DNA of 64,000 nucleotides from Actomonas aquatica (GCF_019679435.2 NZ_CP139781.1:2046001-2110000), one strand, 5' to 3'. Shown: positions 16,934 through 26,478, counted from the stretch's first letter. Numbers and translations: made by a program. Notes: generated by a model from the sequence alone, not told the origin.

Positions 16934-17749
16934 TTACTCCGCCGCTTCCGCTTGCTTCTTCTCCACGCGTCGCGCCGCCACGATGGCGATCCAGTAGAGT
17001 GCATACAACGACCCCGCCAGGATCGACTGGTTGATCGGATCCGGCGTCGGCGTGACGATCGCCGCCACCACAAAGCACAGCACCAGCGAGTGCCGCCACC
17101 AACTGCGCAGCTTATCACTGGTCACCAATCCGAGGTAGACCAACAACACGATCAGCAGCGGAAATTCAAACGCCGCGCCCACGCCGAGGCACAGCCAGAT
17201 CAAGGTCCCGTAATACGAACCCGGCGTCCATCGCATGGTGAAGCCAAACAACTCGTTGAGCCCGATCGACACCTTCATCGTTCCCGGCACCAGCAGGAAG
17301 AAACTGAACGCCACCCCGAGCAGGAAGAGCACAAACGCCGCTGCACAGCCCGGCGTCACCAGTTTCAACTCTTTCTCATGCAGCGCCGGGGCGACGAACT
17401 GCCCGACAAAAAACAAAATGAACGGCGCCGAGAGCACCAGGCCGCCGATGAAGCACATCTGGATCACCACCGTAAAACTCTCCATCACGCTCACCGTGCC
17501 CAGATCCAGTTGGATCGCGTCACTCTCCTGCTGCACCCACTCCAGCGGCAGCATCAGCACGTGGTTAAATTCCTTCAGGAACACGCCCACCAGCACCGCA
17601 CACACCGTGAACGCGATCGCGCTCTTCACCAGCGTCCAGCGCAACTCCTCCAAATGCTCGAAGAACCCCATCGGCTTCTCACGTGCAGAGACCGCGGCAT
17701 CATCATCCGGATCAATCAAGGTGGCGGGATCTTCGTCAGAGCGAGGCAT
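16934..17749 (-). CDS. tatC: Twin-arginine translocase subunit TatC
   Basis: TatC is the inner-membrane receptor for folded proteins with a twin-arginine signal. The 271 residues have six membrane helices and the family motifs MGFFEHLEELRWTLVKSAIA near the N-terminus and FEFPLLIVLLVYLGLVT in helix 5, including the key F-E-P region. VVAAIVTPTPDPINQ at the cytoplasmic loop is the usual TatC end signature. A 27-residue acidic extension precedes the core. tatA/B are not in the window. Confidence 0.95.
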   Translation of the reverse strand: MPRSDEDPATLIDPDDDAAVSAREKPMGFFEHLEELRWTLVKSAIAFTVCAVLVGVFLKEFNHVLMLPLEWVQQESDAIQLDLGTVSVMESFTVVIQMCFIGGLVLSAPFILFFVGQFVAPALHEKELKLVTPGCAAAFVLFLLGVAFSFFLLVPGTMKVSIGLNELFGFTMRWTPGSYYGTLIWLCLGVGAAFEFPLLIVLLVYLGLVTSDKLRSWWRHSLVLCFVVAAIVTPTPDPINQSILAGSLYALYWIAIVAARRVEKKQAEAAE

Positions 17750-17865
17750 GGAGGGCGGTCAAAAACGGGAACCCCGGATCCTGCCGGAATCAAGCCCCAG
17801 AGGAAGCGTAGAATGCGTCGAGTTGTGACCTCGCATCGACCGACGGGTTTGCTGCCGCCGCCACC

Positions 17866-19047
17866 TCACGCCCGCTTCGGTCCTTCCTGGTGTCGCCGCC
17901 GGTATTCGCCCGGCGTGATCAGCGTGATGCGTTTAAAGACCACACTCATGTATTCAACGTGCTCAAACCCCGCCAGCTCCGCGATGCGCTTCAACGGATA
18001 CTCCGTCTCCACCAACAGCTGTTTGATGCGCTCCACCTGCACCCGCCGAATCTCCGCCTGCGGCGACCGCCCGAAGAACTTGCGAAACTTCTTCTCCAAC
18101 TGACTCCGCGACGCCGCCGCATGCCGCAGCACCTGGTCCACCGTGAGCCCGGAACACGCGTGCTCGCGAATGTAGCTCAACGCCGCCGCCACGTTGCGGT
18201 CATTCACCGCCAACACGTCACTCGACTGCCGCGCCACCACTCCGCGCGGATCGATCCGCACCTCCGCCGACGCTACGTCTCCCCCCGTCATGAGCTGATC
18301 CAACAACTCCGCCGCCCGAAAGCCCGACTGGAACGGATCCGTCGCCACACTCGACAGCGGCGGAAACGACAACTCGCAGCGAATCGCATCATTGTTGGCC
18401 CCGAGCACCGCCACTTCCTCCGGCACCAACAAATCGGCCGCCTGACACGCCGCCATCATCTGCAGCGCCTGCATGTCGTTGCAGCACATCACCCCCACCG
18501 GCTTCGGCAACCCCTTCACCCAATCCGCCAAAGCCTTGGTCTGCGCCTCATCCCAGGTCGGCGTCAGGTCGCCCGGATAGTCGACCTCAAACACCTCACA
18601 ACGCACCCCCGCCAGCCGCGTCGCCTCCACAAATCCATCGCGCCGCTCCGCCGCCCAGCCGTGGTTGGAAAACCCTGCAAAGGCCACCTGCCGAAAACCG
18701 CGCTCGATAAAATGCTCCGCCCCCAGATGCCCCAGCGCCCGATTGTCCGGCCGAATCTTCGGCACATCCGGATACGGCTCCGTATCACTCAAATCCACCA
18801 ACGGGATCTTCAGCCGCCGACATTCCTCCACCATCTCCGGCGTCGTATGCCGGCTGATCACGCCCGACCACGGCTTGCTGCGCAGCCAGCGCAGATCGGT
18901 CTTGGCTTTCGCCTCGTCGTCCAAATACGCCTGCCACGGCTGATGCGAACGCTCGTAGTGGGCCACGCCCCGCAACATAGGGGTGCACTCCTCGTGGAAC
19001 ATCATAAAAACCAGCAAAACCTGCGGACGCATACATCGATTTGCCAC
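17866..19047 (-). CDS. XylR-family regulator (sugar-binding domain plus AraC HTH)
   Basis: 393 residues. N-terminal two-thirds has a LacI-type periplasmic-binding fold (RPQVLLVFMMFHEE, VGVMCCNDMQALQMMAAC, VAVLGANNDAIRCELSFPPL); the C-terminal 100 residues are an AraC HTH pair (GLTVDQVLRHAAASRSQLEK, EYPLKRIAELAGFEHVEYMS). This is the architecture of xylose regulator XylR, common in multiple copies in Opitutaceae. GTG start used; an ATG five codons in is equally likely. No sugar operon is adjacent, so the ligand is unknown. Confidence 0.9.
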   Translation of the reverse strand: MANRCMRPQVLLVFMMFHEECTPMLRGVAHYERSHQPWQAYLDDEAKAKTDLRWLRSKPWSGVISRHTTPEMVEECRRLKIPLVDLSDTEPYPDVPKIRPDNRALGHLGAEHFIERGFRQVAFAGFSNHGWAAERRDGFVEATRLAGVRCEVFEVDYPGDLTPTWDEAQTKALADWVKGLPKPVGVMCCNDMQALQMMAACQAADLLVPEEVAVLGANNDAIRCELSFPPLSSVATDPFQSGFRAAELLDQLMTGGDVASAEVRIDPRGVVARQSSDVLAVNDRNVAAALSYIREHACSGLTVDQVLRHAAASRSQLEKKFRKFFGRSPQAEIRRVQVERIKQLLVETEYPLKRIAELAGFEHVEYMSVVFKRITLITPGEYRRRHQEGPKRA

Positions 19048-19328
19048 AGCTCGCCGTCCGAGGAAATAAGAAATATTTCTCAGCTGAGCGGAGGGGCATC
19101 CGCCCCCACACTCGTGTGCTGACGCAAAATATATCCGCCACCTAAGTAGCCTTGAGAATTACCTCCGGCCTCCCTCCGGCCGAGTAAAAGCAAGAGCCGA
19201 CCGCGTCCCTCGAAATCCTTCAACCTGGGTGGTGTGTGGTATTTGTGGCTGAGATACGAGTGGAGCGGTCGGCTTTGTCACTTACATCGACACAGACCCA
19301 CCTCCCCTGAAGAGGTTCACGCCTTTTT

Positions 19329-19940
19329 TCACTCGCGCCACGTGAAGGCATGACAGAGCGCCACGCCCGCCGCATCGGCCTCGTCGGGCGCCAGCGTGCG
19401 CCCATGCCCCAGCAGGCTCATGACCGTGCCTGCCATCTGCTCCTTGCTCGCCCGACCGATGCCCACCACCGCCTGCTTCACCCGCAGCGGCGGATACTCA
19501 AACACCGGCAACTCTCGCAACGCCGCCGCTGTGATCGCCGCCCCGCGCGCCGCGCCCAGAATCTGCGCGGTCTGAAAATTCTGCACGTAAATCGTCTGCT
19601 CCAGCGCCACGTGCCGCACCTGAAAATCCTTCAGGAAGCGCTCCACCGAGCGGTGAATCTCCGCCAGCGCGTCCGGCATCGGCACCTTCGGACTGATCTT
19701 CACCGTCTCGCAGCGCAGCATCACCGGCTGCCGTCCGCCGCCGTTAAACTCGATCAACGCCAAACCCGTCCCCCGCAACGACGGGTCGACCCCCAACACC
19801 TGCCCGGCAAAAGGTGTGCGTTGCATATTCGGCAGCGCCCGCGGCGTCGCCCCCGCCCGGGCTGGCCGCGCCGAAGCCGCCGGCACCTCTTTGCCTGCCA
19901 GTTTCGCCGCCCACATATCTCGCACCGTCATTCGCGCCAT
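19329..19940 (-). CDS. ruvC: Holliday-junction resolvase RuvC
   Basis: RuvC cuts four-way junctions during recombination repair with RuvAB. Core motifs: [17 protein letters not shown] (first catalytic Asp), [13 protein letters not shown] (Glu), [16 protein letters not shown] and [15 protein letters not shown] (last acidic pair, DEADA). An Ala/Pro-rich N-terminal extension of about 45 residues comes before the core; the ATG at MQRTPFAGQ would remove most of it. ruvA/ruvB are not nearby. Confidence 0.92.
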   Translation of the reverse strand: MARMTVRDMWAAKLAGKEVPAASARPARAGATPRALPNMQRTPFAGQVLGVDPSLRGTGLALIEFNGGGRQPVMLRCETVKISPKVPMPDALAEIHRSVERFLKDFQVRHVALEQTIYVQNFQTAQILGAARGAAITAAALRELPVFEYPPLRVKQAVVGIGRASKEQMAGTVMSLLGHGRTLAPDEADAAGVALCHAFTWRE

Positions 19941-20000
19941 ATCAGTTCAGAACCTTTGAACCACGAATGCGCTCCGATGCACACGATTTTTCCCCCGATC

Positions 20001-20058
20001 CCATCTGTGTTTATCTGTGTCCACTTGTGCGCCTTCGGAGCATCCGTGGTTAAAAAAA
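20001..20058 (-). repeat. TTTTTAACCACGGATG / ACAGATAAACACAGATG repeat
   Basis: On the minus strand it reads TTTTTTTTAACCACGGATG, a GC-rich middle, then GTGGACACAGATAAACACAG. It starts about 17 bases after the TauE-like gene stop and has a T run at its head, so it may end transcription. Confidence 0.75.
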
Positions 20059-20075
20059 AGTCCTCCCGACTCGCC

Positions 20076-20837
20076 TCAAAACAACAGCTTCATCCCCGCC
20101 AGTGCGCTCGCCCACAAGGCCAGGTTTTCGAACAGCCGCTGATCGATCTTCGGCAGGATCTTGCGCCCGATCAACGCCCCCACGAACACCGCCGGCGCCA
20201 GCAGCAGGTTACCCTTCGCGCTCTCCCACGTGATCAGCTCCAGGTTCACCATAAACGGCACCTTGAAGCAGTTGATCAGAAAGAAGAACACCGCCCCCGT
20301 GCCCATAAATTCCATCTTCGGCAGCCGCATCGATAGCAGGTAAATCGCCATCAGCGGCCCCGCCGCGTTCGCCACCAGCGTCGTGACCCCCGCCATCACC
20401 CCGATGAAGGCCGCAAACGCATAACCCATCTCCACCTCCTCGCCGCCCGGGCCCTTCGCCGTCGCTTTACTCCGCCGCCGCCACAGGTGAATCGCGACCA
20501 TGACAATCACGATGCCGCCGATCAACAAACTCGCCTGCCGATTATCGATCCGCCCCATCGCCAGCCAACCACCGAGGATGCCCAGCCCCGCCCATGGGAA
20601 CAGCCGCCCCAAATGCTGCCACTGCGTGTGAGCCCGGTAGGACTTCACCGCCACCACGTCGCCACAGATCAACAAGGGCAGCACGAAGCCACTCGATGCT
20701 TTGGCCGCTTCCGGAAACACGAAGTTCGCAAACAACACCACCGACACCATGCCCAGCCCGCCAATCGCGGTTTTCGACAACCCGATGAACATCGCGGCCG
20801 TCAACGCCATCACCCACTGCCATGGTTCCAAATGCAT
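20076..20837 (-). CDS. TauE/SafE-family anion permease
   Basis: 253 residues with eight or so membrane helices and the two repeats typical of the family: MALTAAMFIGLSKTAIGGLG at the start and FAAFIGVMAGVTTLVANAAGP in the second half. The G.sK....G and G..aG...t...N..GP patterns define the family, which moves sulfite, sulfoacetate or related anions. Substrate cannot be told from the sequence. Lies upstream of ruvC on the same strand, with a repeat between. Confidence 0.88.
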   Translation of the reverse strand: MHLEPWQWVMALTAAMFIGLSKTAIGGLGMVSVVLFANFVFPEAAKASSGFVLPLLICGDVVAVKSYRAHTQWQHLGRLFPWAGLGILGGWLAMGRIDNRQASLLIGGIVIVMVAIHLWRRRSKATAKGPGGEEVEMGYAFAAFIGVMAGVTTLVANAAGPLMAIYLLSMRLPKMEFMGTGAVFFFLINCFKVPFMVNLELITWESAKGNLLLAPAVFVGALIGRKILPKIDQRLFENLALWASALAGMKLLF

Positions 20838-20967
20838 ATGCGCTAGGCCTTAGAGACCACATCGCCGCTCACCACAACCCAACACGTCATCGTTCAACGC
20901 AACCCACCCGACCTTCCCGGTTTCCCGCTTCCCGCCAATTGCGCTCCACCTACGCTGCACTCCACCC

Positions 20968-22671
20968 ATGAGTGCCCCCGCCCCCGCCCCTCGCACCGCC
21001 CGCCTCCTCTTCGTCGCCTGCTGCACCGCGCTCGCCTGCACCGCCGCACAACCCTCCACCCCCACACCCCCGCCGCTCGTCTACGACGTCGAAGACACCG
21101 GCGCCCACTTCCCCGCGCCCCCGCTCCCCGCCTTCGCCGACCTGCCCGTCGTCCATCCCCTGCCCGATCCTTTCGCTTGGTCCGACGGCAGCGGCCGCTC
21201 CACCGACTTCGCCGACTGGGCCCGCCGCCGCGCCGAAATCAAAGCCGAACTCGAGCACTACGAGATCGGCGCCAAACCCGCCCGCCCCGCCGACATCACC
21301 GCCAGCTACGCCGACGGCACCCTCACCGTCCACGTCACCGCCAACGGCGAAACTCTCACCCTCACCGCCGCCATCACCCTGCCCGCGGGCGATGGTCCCT
21401 TCCCCGCCATCATCGGCATCTTTCGCCCGACCGGCAGCCTGCCGCCCGAAATCTTCTCCGCACGCAACGTAGCCCAGATCGGCTTCGATTTCACGCAGGT
21501 GATGTCGCACACCCAGACCCGCGGCGAAGAACCGATCAACCGCCTCTACCCCGACCAAATCGAGATGGGCGCCTACGCCGCATGGCCCTGGGGCGTCAGT
21601 CGCATCATCGACGGCCTCGAACTCGTTCAGGACCAACTCCCCATCGACCTCTCCCGCCTCGCCGTCAGCGGCTGTTCCTTTGCCGGCAAAATGGCTCTCT
21701 TCGCCGGCGCCCTCGACGAACGCATCGCCCTCACCATCGCCCAGGAACCCGGTGGCGGCGGCGCCGCCGCCTGGCGTGTCTCCGAAACCCTCGGTGAAGT
21801 CGAAAAACTCGGCCGCACCAACTACGCCTGGTTCAAAGAGAGCATGCGCCAGTTCTCCGGCGCCGCCGTTTCCCGCCATCCCATCGACCACCACGAACTG
21901 ATGGCCCTCGTCGCCCCCCGCGCCCTCTTCGTGCTCGGCAACACCGACTACGAATGGCTCGCCGAAGAATCTGGCTACGTCTCCCTCCGCGCCGCCCAAC
22001 GCGTCTGGGACACCTTCGGCATCTCCGATCGTTTTGGCTTCTCCATCGTCGGTGGTCACCCACACTGCCAGGTGCCCGAAAGCCAACACCCCGAGGTCGC
22101 CGCCTTCGTCGACAAATTCCTCCTCGGTATCGAAACCGCGGATACGACCATCGCCCGCCACCCCTTCCCCGACGTCGACGCCGCCGCCTGGACCGCCTGG
22201 TGGGGCACCGACACGCCGACCTTCACGCCCCGCGACGGTGAACACACCCTCACCCTCGAAGCCGAGTCCGGCACCATCGGCGCCGATTGGACCGCCGCCC
22301 ATGATCCCCAAGCCTCCGGCGGCGCCTACGTGACCCCGGTCGACGGTGCCGCCAGTCCCGAAGCCGCACCGACCGGCAGCGATGGTTTCATCACGCTCAA
22401 CTTCGCCATCGAGCACCCCGGTCACTACGCCATCCTCGCCCACCTCGACTGCCCGTCGTGGGAAGCGGATTCAGTTTGGGTCCAGCTCGACGACGAAACC
22501 TTCTACAAACGCGACGGCCTCGGCACGACCGGCTGGGGTTGGCAAACGCTCAAAAGCTACGACCTCACCGCCGGCGACCACACCCTCAAGATCGGCTACC
22601 GCGAACCCGGCCTGAAACTCGACCAAATCCGCCTCTCCACCATCCCCTTCGCCCCCGAGCCTAACTTGTAG
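20968..22671 (+). CDS. CE15 glucuronoyl esterase-like protein with C-terminal carbohydrate-binding module
   Basis: 567 residues. Signal peptide to about residue 28. The alpha/beta-hydrolase domain carries the CE15 nucleophile motif GCSFAGK (Ser near residue 234) and a His in VGGHPHCQVPE. CE15 enzymes cut the ester between lignin alcohols and 4-O-methyl-glucuronic acid on xylan. The last 145 residues (TLEAESGTIGADW... DQIRLS) look like a CBM6/CBM35 beta-sandwich (pattern lEAE.g...). Secreted biomass-degrading function. No xylan genes are adjacent; the TauE permease gene is divergent. Confidence 0.85.
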   Translation: MSAPAPAPRTARLLFVACCTALACTAAQPSTPTPPPLVYDVEDTGAHFPAPPLPAFADLPVVHPLPDPFAWSDGSGRSTDFADWARRRAEIKAELEHYEIGAKPARPADITASYADGTLTVHVTANGETLTLTAAITLPAGDGPFPAIIGIFRPTGSLPPEIFSARNVAQIGFDFTQVMSHTQTRGEEPINRLYPDQIEMGAYAAWPWGVSRIIDGLELVQDQLPIDLSRLAVSGCSFAGKMALFAGALDERIALTIAQEPGGGGAAAWRVSETLGEVEKLGRTNYAWFKESMRQFSGAAVSRHPIDHHELMALVAPRALFVLGNTDYEWLAEESGYVSLRAAQRVWDTFGISDRFGFSIVGGHPHCQVPESQHPEVAAFVDKFLLGIETADTTIARHPFPDVDAAAWTAWWGTDTPTFTPRDGEHTLTLEAESGTIGADWTAAHDPQASGGAYVTPVDGAASPEAAPTGSDGFITLNFAIEHPGHYAILAHLDCPSWEADSVWVQLDDETFYKRDGLGTTGWGWQTLKSYDLTAGDHTLKIGYREPGLKLDQIRLSTIPFAPEPNL

Positions 22672-22713
22672 CAACAAGGGCTGCCGCTCACGGCACGCCG
22701 CCCTGCCCCTCGG

Positions 22714-22750
22714 CCATCCGTGCCGATCCGTGCGATCCGTGGCTAAAAAC
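22714..22750 (-). repeat. TTTTTAGCCACGGATC repeat
   Basis: On the minus strand: TTTTTAGCCACGGATCGCAC then GGATCGGCACGGATGG, a variant of the TTTTTAACCACAGATG family, about 40 bases after the recF stop. Confidence 0.65.
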
Positions 22751-22788
22751 CCAGCCCCCCTAGCACGACGCAACGCGCCCGCCCAACT

Positions 22789-23865
22789 TCACTCTGCCGC
22801 TCCAAACGACCCGTCGCGCACCGTAAACACCTGCCATCGGCCCAGCGACTCATCCGGTGCCGTCGTGCCTGTCGCGATGACCTGCGCCTCCTTCGGCACC
22901 GCACTCCAAAACCGATCCCGCCGCACGGGATCCAATTCGCCCAACACGTCATCCGCCAACAACACCGGCTGCACCTGCCGCTTGGCCCGAAACCACGCCG
23001 CCTGCGCCAACCGCAACGACAACACCAACGCCCGCTGCTGCCCTTCCGACGCAAAACTCTTCGCCTCCCGGTCGTGGAGCAGAAAATCAAAGTCGTCCCG
23101 ATGCGGCCCGTTCGCCGTCGACCGCAGCGCCAGATCACGCCGCCGCCCCGCCGCCCACTTTTCCAGCAAGGCCTCCGCCGACTCCACCTCTACGTCCGCC
23201 GCGTAACCAAAGCCCGCAGGCTCCGCCCGATCCGCAATGTGCGCGTAGGCTTCGGTCAGGTCATGCGCCAGCGCCGCCAACGCCTCCCGCCGCGCCCGCA
23301 CCAACACCACGCCGTGCTCCGCCATCACCTGTTCAAACGCCGCCAACTGCGCCACCGGCGCGTCCTGCTTGAGTAGCGCGTTCCGCTCCGTCAGCGCGCG
23401 GTGATAAGCCTGCAGCGCTTTAAAATAACCACCGTCCGTCGCCGAAAGCGTCAGATCCAACCACCGCCGCCGTCCGCCCGGTGACCCGCGCACCAGCTGC
23501 TGATCCTGCGACGAAAACACCACCGTCGGAAAACGCCCGATCACCTCCGCCAACCGCGACACCTTGGTCGCCTCCAACCACGCCTCCTTCGCCCCGGGCT
23601 TTAATTTGATCGTGAGCTGCGTCTCGCCCTCCACCTCATGCTCCATGTCCACCGCGATTGCCGCCTCGTTGCCGCCGTGCGAGATGAGTGTCTTCACATC
23701 GGCCGACCGAAACGACCGCAGCGCCGTGATGAAGCCCGCCGCCTCCAACAGGTTGGTTTTCCCCTGCCCATTGCTGCCCACCAAAAAGTGCAGCCGCCCC
23801 TCCAACTCGAGCGCCGCCCCGCCGATGTTCCGAAACTGCTGAACCGCAATCCGTCGAATCTGCAT
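22789..23865 (-). CDS. recF: Recombination protein RecF
   Basis: SMC-like ATPase that loads RecA at gaps with RecO and RecR. 358 residues. Walker A GSNGQGKTNLLEA near residue 30, opening MQIRRIAVQQFRNI, signature VRGSPGGRRRWLDL (family: RRRFLD), and Walker B/D-loop PVLLADDVLGELD near the end, followed by QVIATGT. All RecF features are present. It is not next to dnaA/dnaN, the usual place. Confidence 0.95.
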   Translation of the reverse strand: MQIRRIAVQQFRNIGGAALELEGRLHFLVGSNGQGKTNLLEAAGFITALRSFRSADVKTLISHGGNEAAIAVDMEHEVEGETQLTIKLKPGAKEAWLEATKVSRLAEVIGRFPTVVFSSQDQQLVRGSPGGRRRWLDLTLSATDGGYFKALQAYHRALTERNALLKQDAPVAQLAAFEQVMAEHGVVLVRARREALAALAHDLTEAYAHIADRAEPAGFGYAADVEVESAEALLEKWAAGRRRDLALRSTANGPHRDDFDFLLHDREAKSFASEGQQRALVLSLRLAQAAWFRAKRQVQPVLLADDVLGELDPVRRDRFWSAVPKEAQVIATGTTAPDESLGRWQVFTVRDGSFGAAE

Positions 23866-23951
23866 CAGACTGAAAAGGGACGCGTTTCAACCACAGCGGG
23901 ACACCGACTCACCCGGAAAAAATCTCCGCCGACCTGCTTCCTGCCTCCCAA

Positions 23952-23989
23952 CCATCTGTGTCCATCTGTGTTCATCTGTGGTTAAAAAA
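23952..23989 (-). repeat. TTTTTAACCACAGATGAACACAG repeat
   Basis: On the minus strand: TTTTTTAACCACAGATG, then AACACAGATGGACACAGATG. It begins only a few bases after the cysteine desulfurase stop. This is the clearest copy in the window. Confidence 0.8.
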
Positions 23990-23992
23990 CAA

Positions 23993-25138
23993 CTACACCG
24001 ACACCACGTTGCTCGGCGGTTTCAGTTCATCCGCGACCGCCACCAGCGCATCGGCCAGCTTCTGCCAATCCCCCGGCACCGTATCCCAACCCGCGCTGAT
24101 CCGGATCACCCGCCGCGCCTCCTCCGGCGCCACGCCCATGCCTGCCAACACATGCGACGGCGCTTCCTTGCCGCTCGCACAGGCCGACCCGGTCGACACC
24201 TGCACGTCGTGCTTGTCGAGCTTCGCCACCCAGCGGTGATTCTCCGCATACGGCATCACCAACGCGACCGTGTTCCACAGCCGCTCCACCACCGGCGCGA
24301 GCACTCGCACGCCCTCCAGTCGCCGTGTGATCTCCGCCTCAAACGCCTGCCGCGTGCGCACGCGATCGTCCTCCAGCAACACCTTCGATTGCTCCGCTTC
24401 CGCCAACGCCGCCACCATCGCCGCGATGCCCGGAAAGTCCTCCGTGCCGCCTCGCTGACCGCGCTCCTGCGCGCCCCCGCGCCGCACACTAAAACCATTC
24501 TCCGCCGCCGGTCGCAGCAGGAAACCCACGCTCTTCGGGCCGCCAAACTTGTGCGCCGAGCCGATCACCCAGTCCGCCTCCGCCAAGCCGCCCGCCGCCA
24601 GTTTGCCCAGCCACTGCGTCGCGTCACACACCAGCATCGCCCCCGCCGCGCGACACTTGCGCGCGACCTCCGCCCACGGCTGCAAAAACCCCACTTCGTT
24701 ATTGGCCGCCATCAACACGATCACCTTCACGCCCGCCGCCAGCGCTTGGTCCACGCGCTCCAGCGCCACCGTGCCGCCAAAGGTCCCCGGAAGACGCACC
24801 ACGCGCTCCGACTCAAAATAACTCCCCACCGCCGCCAGCACCGCCGGATGCTCCGTCACGCTCACACCGATCCGCGCGTCCAACGGCAACTGCTCCGACA
24901 AGTGCTGCATGATCGCATGCGCGCCTTCCGTCGCCCCACCGGTGAACACGATGCGCTCCGCCTCACAATCGAGCAGCACCGCCAGCTTCTCCCGCGCCGC
25001 CTGCAAACGCAGCCCCACCCGCACGCCCGCACGATGCGGACTCGAGGCGTTTTGCCACGCCTCATCCTGCGCAGCGACCCAAGCTTCCCGGGCCACCCGC
25101 ACCATCGGCGACGTCGCGTTGTAATCAAAATACGGCAC
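23993..25138 (-). CDS. Cysteine desulfurase (NifS/IscS family)
   Basis: PLP enzyme that removes sulfur from cysteine for Fe-S clusters and thiolated tRNA. About 381 residues: YFDYNATSPMVRVAREAW, FTGGATEGAHAIMQHL, ANNEVGFLQPW, SAHKFGGPKSVGFLL (PLP Lys in the HK pair) and STGSACASGKEAPSHVL, which holds the active-site Cys. The GTG at MPYFDYN is the expected family start; a TTG 11 codons upstream is possible. No isc or suf genes are adjacent, so it may serve tRNA thiolation instead. Confidence 0.92.
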   Translation of the reverse strand: MPYFDYNATSPMVRVAREAWVAAQDEAWQNASSPHRAGVRVGLRLQAAREKLAVLLDCEAERIVFTGGATEGAHAIMQHLSEQLPLDARIGVSVTEHPAVLAAVGSYFESERVVRLPGTFGGTVALERVDQALAAGVKVIVLMAANNEVGFLQPWAEVARKCRAAGAMLVCDATQWLGKLAAGGLAEADWVIGSAHKFGGPKSVGFLLRPAAENGFSVRRGGAQERGQRGGTEDFPGIAAMVAALAEAEQSKVLLEDDRVRTRQAFEAEITRRLEGVRVLAPVVERLWNTVALVMPYAENHRWVAKLDKHDVQVSTGSACASGKEAPSHVLAGMGVAPEEARRVIRISAGWDTVPGDWQKLADALVAVADELKPPSNVVSV

Positions 25139-25214
25139 AGCCGCCCACCGTGCGAGCGACCTGCCCGCCAATCAAGCCCCGGACTCCCACTTCTTACTTC
25201 CTACTTCAAACTTC

Positions 25215-26270
25215 TTACTTCTCCGCCCCCGGCATCTCCGTCCGATACGTCTCCCAGCCCTCCAGCAGCGCGTGCACCACCTTGCTGCCCACGCGGTGCG
25301 CCGCGTCCAGCGACGGAAAATACGCCGAATACCCCGGACCCAACTTTTCGCCACTCAGGCTCTCCGCCGCATCCCCACCCGGCCACTGCATCGAAAAATT
25401 GCTCGCCGTGCGCAGCACCAGCAACCGCTTCACATCCACCTTCCCGGCCCGGTCCAGCCAGGACAACGAGTTGTAGGTGCCCGTGTCTTCCATCGCGCTG
25501 GTCACAAACTCGCCCTGCCCCTCGGTGTAATAGTCGACCCACTTGTTGGCCCACTCATTCAGGATCTCTCCGTGCCAGTAAGTCATCGCCGCCAACTGGT
25601 CGCCCTTCAGCACGAAGGGCGGCCGCTGCGCCACCGGATACCCTTCATACAGCGCCCGCTTGTTCGCCATCGCCTCGGTATCCATCAGCTCCGTGTCCTT
25701 GGTGAGCTGATACGCCCACTCCACCAACGACGGCACCAACCGAAACACCTGCCCCTCACTGCCATCCACCGGCTGCTGATACGGCCGCGCCTTGCGCAGC
25801 GGAATGTAACCCGTCTCCCAGCCCTCCGGCACCTCGCGAAAATCGATCTCATGGCCCAGGTCGCCATCGACCAACCACTCCGCCCACGCCGCCGAGCCCA
25901 GCGACATGTCCGTCGGATCCACGCCCGAAATCCCCGCCACCAGCCAATACGCCTCGGTCAAATCAAAGCGCGGATCCAGCCCCAGCGCCATGATCGTCGC
26001 CGCACTCTTCGCCGTGCCCACGCCCGTCACCACCCCCAGCAACTCCCCGTTCGGCGTGCTGCGCAGGTCCCGATAACCCTGCGGAAACGGAATCACCTCC
26101 GTGAGCCCCTCGCGCTCCACCCAATACTGAAACTCGCCCGGCCGATCTCCGGTATCCTCGCCGGCCTCAAACATGGCCACCACGACCACCTTCACCTTGA
26201 TCGGCTCCTCCGCCGCCAAACCACCCACCGTCAAACCCAACAGCACCGAGCAAAGAGAAAACAAACGCAT
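25215..26270 (-). CDS. Purine nucleoside permease (NUP) family protein
   Basis: 351 residues from the ATG that gives a signal peptide (MRLFSLCSVLLGLTVGGLAA). The core follows the NUP family: KVVVVAMFEAGEDTGDRPGE, VVTGVGTAKSAATIMALGL, YWLVAGISGVDPTDMSLGSA, VTSAMEDTGTYNSL and VLRTASNFSMQWPGGDAAES. Characterised members were first called nucleoside permeases in yeast; bacterial ones are secreted and look like nucleoside-phosphorylase-fold enzymes, so the true activity is open. A longer start would bury the signal peptide. Confidence 0.88.
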   Translation of the reverse strand: MRLFSLCSVLLGLTVGGLAAEEPIKVKVVVVAMFEAGEDTGDRPGEFQYWVEREGLTEVIPFPQGYRDLRSTPNGELLGVVTGVGTAKSAATIMALGLDPRFDLTEAYWLVAGISGVDPTDMSLGSAAWAEWLVDGDLGHEIDFREVPEGWETGYIPLRKARPYQQPVDGSEGQVFRLVPSLVEWAYQLTKDTELMDTEAMANKRALYEGYPVAQRPPFVLKGDQLAAMTYWHGEILNEWANKWVDYYTEGQGEFVTSAMEDTGTYNSLSWLDRAGKVDVKRLLVLRTASNFSMQWPGGDAAESLSGEKLGPGYSAYFPSLDAAHRVGSKVVHALLEGWETYRTEMPGAEK

Positions 26271-26348
26271 CCCGCCACCAGAGCACACCCCATGCCCCAC
26301 TAAAAGCCCTTTCCACCCCCTCAACGACCGCCCGCCTCTCATCCCACT

Positions 26349-26367
26349 TGTCACCTAATAGGTGACA
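26349..26367. promoter_or_regulatory. Palindromic operator candidate 1
   Basis: TGTCACCTAATAGGTGACA: 9-base arms around a single central base, perfect. It lies about 80 bases upstream of the NUP gene start. The look is that of a homodimer HTH repressor site. Binding protein unknown. Confidence 0.6.
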
Positions 26368-26457
26368 CTTTTTTCGCCCCCACTCCTATTCTACCCACTC
26401 TTTTCATCCTGTTATTACGCTACTTACCTCGTTCACCACCCGATCCGCCACCCAATT

Positions 26458-26478
26458 TTGTCACCTAATGGGTGACAA
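26458..26478. promoter_or_regulatory. Palindromic operator candidate 2
   Basis: TTGTCACC, five bases (TAATG), GGTGACAA: same core as candidate 1, with a different centre. It sits 110 bases to the right, about 135 bases before the cyclophilin start. Two sites about ten helical turns apart would suit DNA looping. Confidence 0.6.
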
